A model generated the notes under the pieces. It saw nothing but the letters and a program-made list of their open reading frames with translations, searched no databases and was not told the DNA's origin. A program made the translations under genes and the position numbers. From positions 62,001-126,000 of the forward strand of contig DATNQM010000022.1 in NCBI GenBank assembly GCA_036704045.1: 64,000 nt of DNA, in the 5' to 3' direction. Below are positions 61,287 to 64,000 of the stretch, in pieces. Position 1 is the stretch's first letter; the number at the start of each line of letters is the position of its first letter. This DNA is from Ancylothrix sp036704045 (GTDB lineage: Bacteria; Cyanobacteriota; Cyanobacteriia; Cyanobacteriales; Oscillatoriaceae).

Positions 61287-63368
61287 CTAAAAACCTAAAC
61301 CACCCCCACGTTCCACCTCAACAATCTCCGTATAATCAAACTCATTTGAACTTTGCCGAACCAAAGCATAACGTACCCCATTAATATCAATAAAATCCTC
61401 CTCACAATTCGCTTTTGAAGAATAATAAACCAACACATACTCGCGCCCAATACAACTTGCCATTTCTTCAGAAACTTCTCCACGCCATTGAGTTTTTGTT
61501 GCCAAAACCACCAATTGATTAGCCAATTTTGGCAAACAACTCGCCACCCGACGCCGCGAAATTTCATCCAAACTACCAAACGGAGAATCCATCACAATTG
61601 GAAACGTACTACTATCCGGGCCCATCAAAGTATTACGCTTACTCCACTCCCTAACCCTATCAACAATCGCCCCAATAAAAGACAAACACAAAACTTGATT
61701 CTCTCCCGTCGAAGCAGCCACCGGCCACTCAATACCCCCAATATTTTCTACCAAAGTTAACTCATACTTCTCATTTAATCTTGGCAAATAAGACGTAAAA
61801 GAAATCCCCCTAAAAATATCCTGAACCCGCAACTCCAAATGTACCCGAAACTGCCGGTCAAGACGATTTTTAACCTCCACAAGCCGATCAATTGCATCTT
61901 GCGTTGCCGTAATTCTTCGCTGCGCCAAAACCTGCCGCATTTCCTGCATCTTTTGCTTATCAATTTCCTTTGCTAACCGGATAATTTCCCCGTTTAAAGT
62001 ATTAATTTGCTGTTCATTTGACCCCAACTCCTTATTTAACTCATTCACCCTTCGGTCAATATCATCCAACCGACGCTGCAAAGAAGATACATCTTCATCA
62101 GGAAAATTTCTTAAATTATTCTTCGCATCATCCAGCTGATTTTCCACAGAAGAAAGCTGCAACCGGCACTCATTAATCATCACTTGTTGCCGGTCAAATT
62201 CTCCCCAAAAATCAACCCCTTTCCTATCAATATCATCCACCAAAACTCCCAACCGAATAGCCGCCTCCTCCACCTGTTCTCCACTCGCCCTTTCCATCCA
62301 TTCCTCCACCAAATCACGACCATGCGAACCCTCATTTAACGGTGCCCCACAAATACACTTACCCCTCTCCAACAAATCAAAAACAAACTGTTGCTTAATC
62401 CCCGTCGGCAACTCACCACTAGCCCGCAAACCCGCCACCAAACTCCGAAAATGTCCCGTTATATCCCCCAACCAAACCGCATAACCACGCCCAGAAATTG
62501 CCCGTTTAATAGCATTATTTCCCAAACTAATTTGCCCTTGCAAAGAGCTTTTTTGCCCCTCCAACTGATTGCGTAATTGTTGTAACTTATCCGCACCTTC
62601 CAACTCCAAACGCCGGCCACTAATCGTCTTTTTAATCTCCCCTTGGTCTTCTAATTCCTGGTGAATTTCTCCTTGTCTTTGCATCAAACGTTCAACTTCC
62701 TGCTCAAAATTTTCTTTATCTCTTAACAACTTTTTCGTTTCATAATCTCCAAACCCCTTTAAATCATTTTCCAAAGATTTCTTCGCCTCCCCCAAATGAC
62801 GAATCGACCGATTTAAAACCTCCACCCCCAATAATTCCTTAGTCGCCTCCGCAATTTCTCCCTTTTTTTCAAACCTCACAATTTGCTCAATTCTCTCCCC
62901 ATCAAAAAAGAAATATTTATGCAAACTTTCTGGCAAAATTCTACCAATAATATCCTCAGCCGGTTGCGGTGGAACTATCCACCGGCCCCCATCTCCACCT
63001 ATCAACATTCGCAACTCACTTTTTCCCCTTTCAATTACCCCATTTTCATCTTTATAAGCTCTACAAATACGCTGATTTTTATAAAGTTTATGATCATGTT
63101 CAAACAACACCTCCACCCAACAAGCCACACCCTTACCCACTTCAGCCTCCGCTAAAGCCCGTTTATTAACTAACTGTTCTTCCGCCGCAAAAGCCGCCGT
63201 AAACTTCTCATAAAGAACCCATGTAAACCCATTCATTAACGTAGTTTTCCCCGCCCCATTATTGCCATGAAAAATAGTTGTATTTCTCTCCCCACTCGCC
63301 AAAAAAATCTCAGGCGTTTTTCCATAAAACTGCCGAAAATTACAAAAAACAATTGAAATAAGTTTCAT
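61287..63368 (-). CDS. DndD-like SMC ATPase with CxC hook
   Basis: A 693-residue ATPase. Walker A is GNNGAGKTT (35-43), the signature is AASTGENQVLCLSF, and Walker B is FPIVMDSPFGSLDEISRRR. The FFFDGERIEQIVRF segment parallels DndD FDGEQVKELAEME. Mid-protein, KCICGAPLNEG gives a CxC half-hook as in RecN/Rad50-like proteins, between coiled-coil arms. It is a paralogue of dndD at 52633-54630 but differs in hook and length. The ATG is fused to the stop of the 61-residue gene (TAATG), so translation is coupled. It may be a motor of a phosphorothioate-dependent restriction complex. Confidence 0.85.
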   Translation of the reverse strand: MKLISIVFCNFRQFYGKTPEIFLASGERNTTIFHGNNGAGKTTLMNGFTWVLYEKFTAAFAAEEQLVNKRALAEAEVGKGVACWVEVLFEHDHKLYKNQRICRAYKDENGVIERGKSELRMLIGGDGGRWIVPPQPAEDIIGRILPESLHKYFFFDGERIEQIVRFEKKGEIAEATKELLGVEVLNRSIRHLGEAKKSLENDLKGFGDYETKKLLRDKENFEQEVERLMQRQGEIHQELEDQGEIKKTISGRRLELEGADKLQQLRNQLEGQKSSLQGQISLGNNAIKRAISGRGYAVWLGDITGHFRSLVAGLRASGELPTGIKQQFVFDLLERGKCICGAPLNEGSHGRDLVEEWMERASGEQVEEAAIRLGVLVDDIDRKGVDFWGEFDRQQVMINECRLQLSSVENQLDDAKNNLRNFPDEDVSSLQRRLDDIDRRVNELNKELGSNEQQINTLNGEIIRLAKEIDKQKMQEMRQVLAQRRITATQDAIDRLVEVKNRLDRQFRVHLELRVQDIFRGISFTSYLPRLNEKYELTLVENIGGIEWPVAASTGENQVLCLSFIGAIVDRVREWSKRNTLMGPDSSTFPIVMDSPFGSLDEISRRRVASCLPKLANQLVVLATKTQWRGEVSEEMASCIGREYVLVYYSSKANCEEDFIDINGVRYALVRQSSNEFDYTEIVEVERGGGLGF

Positions 63369-63553
63369 TATTGAATAACTTCCTTAACAATCTTCAAAAT
63401 ATCATCATTAATCCGAGGATTCCTTAAATAAAGCTTTTCCTTTTCTATTTCCAACACCCTCTCAATAATTTCTCTTACCTCTACCGGCGCCCTTGTAATA
63501 GGTTCTTGTATATCCTGCATCGAATCTTCACTCATCTGTTTTATTCTCTCCAA
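63368..63553 (-). CDS. 61-residue helical protein between helicase and DndD-like ATPase
   Basis: A small protein, MERIKQMSEDSMQDIQEPIT, followed by a long amphipathic helix (VREIIERVLEIEKEKLYLRN) and NPRINDDILKIVKEVIQ. The stop overlaps the ATG of the DndD-like gene (TAATG). An upstream gap of 105 bases separates it from the helicase. The tight link suggests a subunit or adaptor of the ATPase. No family recognised. Confidence 0.7.
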   Translation of the reverse strand: MERIKQMSEDSMQDIQEPITRAPVEVREIIERVLEIEKEKLYLRNPRINDDILKIVKEVIQ

Positions 63554-63658
63554 AAAAATAAAAACTTATTCCTTTTATTCCCAAGTTTACCACGCAAATA
63601 ACAGGCCCATCAACAACATTTAAAAAAATTATCAGCCTGATTTTTTTAAATCTAAATT

Positions 63659-64000
63659 TTAAAGATCCAACAAATCATATTGTCTTTGAAGCCCCAACAA
63701 AACCATTCTCGCCTGACCCGAATTATCTGCCAGATCCGCAAATTCAAGAAACCGCTTTAACTCTTTTCGTAACAAATTTCGTTCCACATCCAAAGTCTCC
63801 CGACCCAAATCAGGAGGCTTAACAATCATATCAAACAAAGTAGCGCGAATCTTGCCAGGATAAGGCCGTAAAATGCGACCACGACGCTGAATAAACTGCC
63901 GAGGATTTGTACTACTTGCTAAAATAACAGCCGATTGAATAGCAGGAATATCAACCCCCTCATCTAAACAGCGAATTGCCACTAAACCTTGTAACTCTCC
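63659..64000 (-). CDS. C-terminal end of SF2 helicase, likely PT-dependent restriction helicase (partial)
   Basis: The frame is open to the window edge (113 residues seen). It has helicase motif V, VAIRCLDEGVDIPAIQSA, and motif VI, NPRQFIQRRGRILRPYPG, of superfamily 2. It ends QYDLLDL. The N-terminal ATPase part lies beyond 64000. Helicases with this C-terminus occur next to dnd genes and are named DNA phosphorothioation system restriction enzyme in my recollection of the TIGR families. The placement at the head of the minus-strand set fits that role. Confidence 0.75.
   Translation of the reverse strand, partial: GELQGLVAIRCLDEGVDIPAIQSAVILASSTNPRQFIQRRGRILRPYPGKIRATLFDMIVKPPDLGRETLDVERNLLRKELKRFLEFADLADNSGQARMVLLGLQRQYDLLDL

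Overview
The window looks like a chromosomal segment of a filamentous cyanobacterium, probably of the Oscillatoriales kind. The signs are an S-layer-homology porin of the cyanobacterial iron-uptake/OprB type, a DUF3153 lipoprotein, a long biosynthetic arginine decarboxylase, a vMAP-type HTH domain on a STAND ATPase, many small toxin-antitoxin pairs, a GTAAAAG heptamer tandem repeat and a dispersed GGTTGGGTT palindrome. The hexamer GCCGGT/ACCGGC occurs very often, and the classic HIP1 octamer was not seen. No rRNA, tRNA, CRISPR array or prophage was recognised.

Layout. 0-4.4 kb is accessory DNA: a HigBA-like and a HicAB pair, a short UvrD-type helicase, 20-bp-period tandem repeats and a repeat-less STAND ATPase. 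4.4-21.4 kb is mostly housekeeping: a hybrid PAS/GAF histidine kinase, speA, an NDP-sugar pyrophosphorylase, scpA, a DUF3153 lipoprotein, glycogen debranching enzyme, pepP, a RelE-type pair, cysteine synthase, 1-Cys peroxiredoxin and a zinc dehydrogenase. 21.4-25.5 kb is accessory again: an HNH endonuclease and two toxin-antitoxin modules bracketed by three decayed copies of one short element; one of the toxins carries an in-frame stop. 25.5-32 kb holds enolase, gloA, the porin and clpB.

32.3-51.7 kb mixes three themes. The first is an exopolysaccharide locus (Wzz-like protein, two sulfotransferases, a lipoprotein glycosidase, a Wzy-like polymerase or ligase, a glycosyltransferase and a MurJ/Wzx-like flippase), probably for a sulfated polymer. 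The second is a ureide/biuret-like nitrogen-scavenging group (allA-like gene, AtzE/AtzG-type amidase, YcxB-like protein, cupin, isochorismatase). The third is an aromatic set (E. coli-type TyrA, an A-T-TE NRPS-like enzyme lacking the amino-acid-anchoring Asp, and HPPD), which together point to 4-hydroxyphenylpyruvate chemistry.

52.2-64 kb is a DNA phosphorothioation island. dndC-dndD-dndE lie on the minus strand and a dndB-like DGQHR gene is divergent. Beyond it lies a second module: another DGQHR protein facing a minus-strand set of an SF2 helicase (cut by the window end), a 61-aa protein, a DndD-like SMC ATPase with a CxC hook, a Uma2-family protein and a small Dnd-associated protein. No dndA and no dndFGH are present in the window. 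The second module is the best candidate for an under-described restriction partner of the phosphorothioate mark, and it is the main item to follow up.
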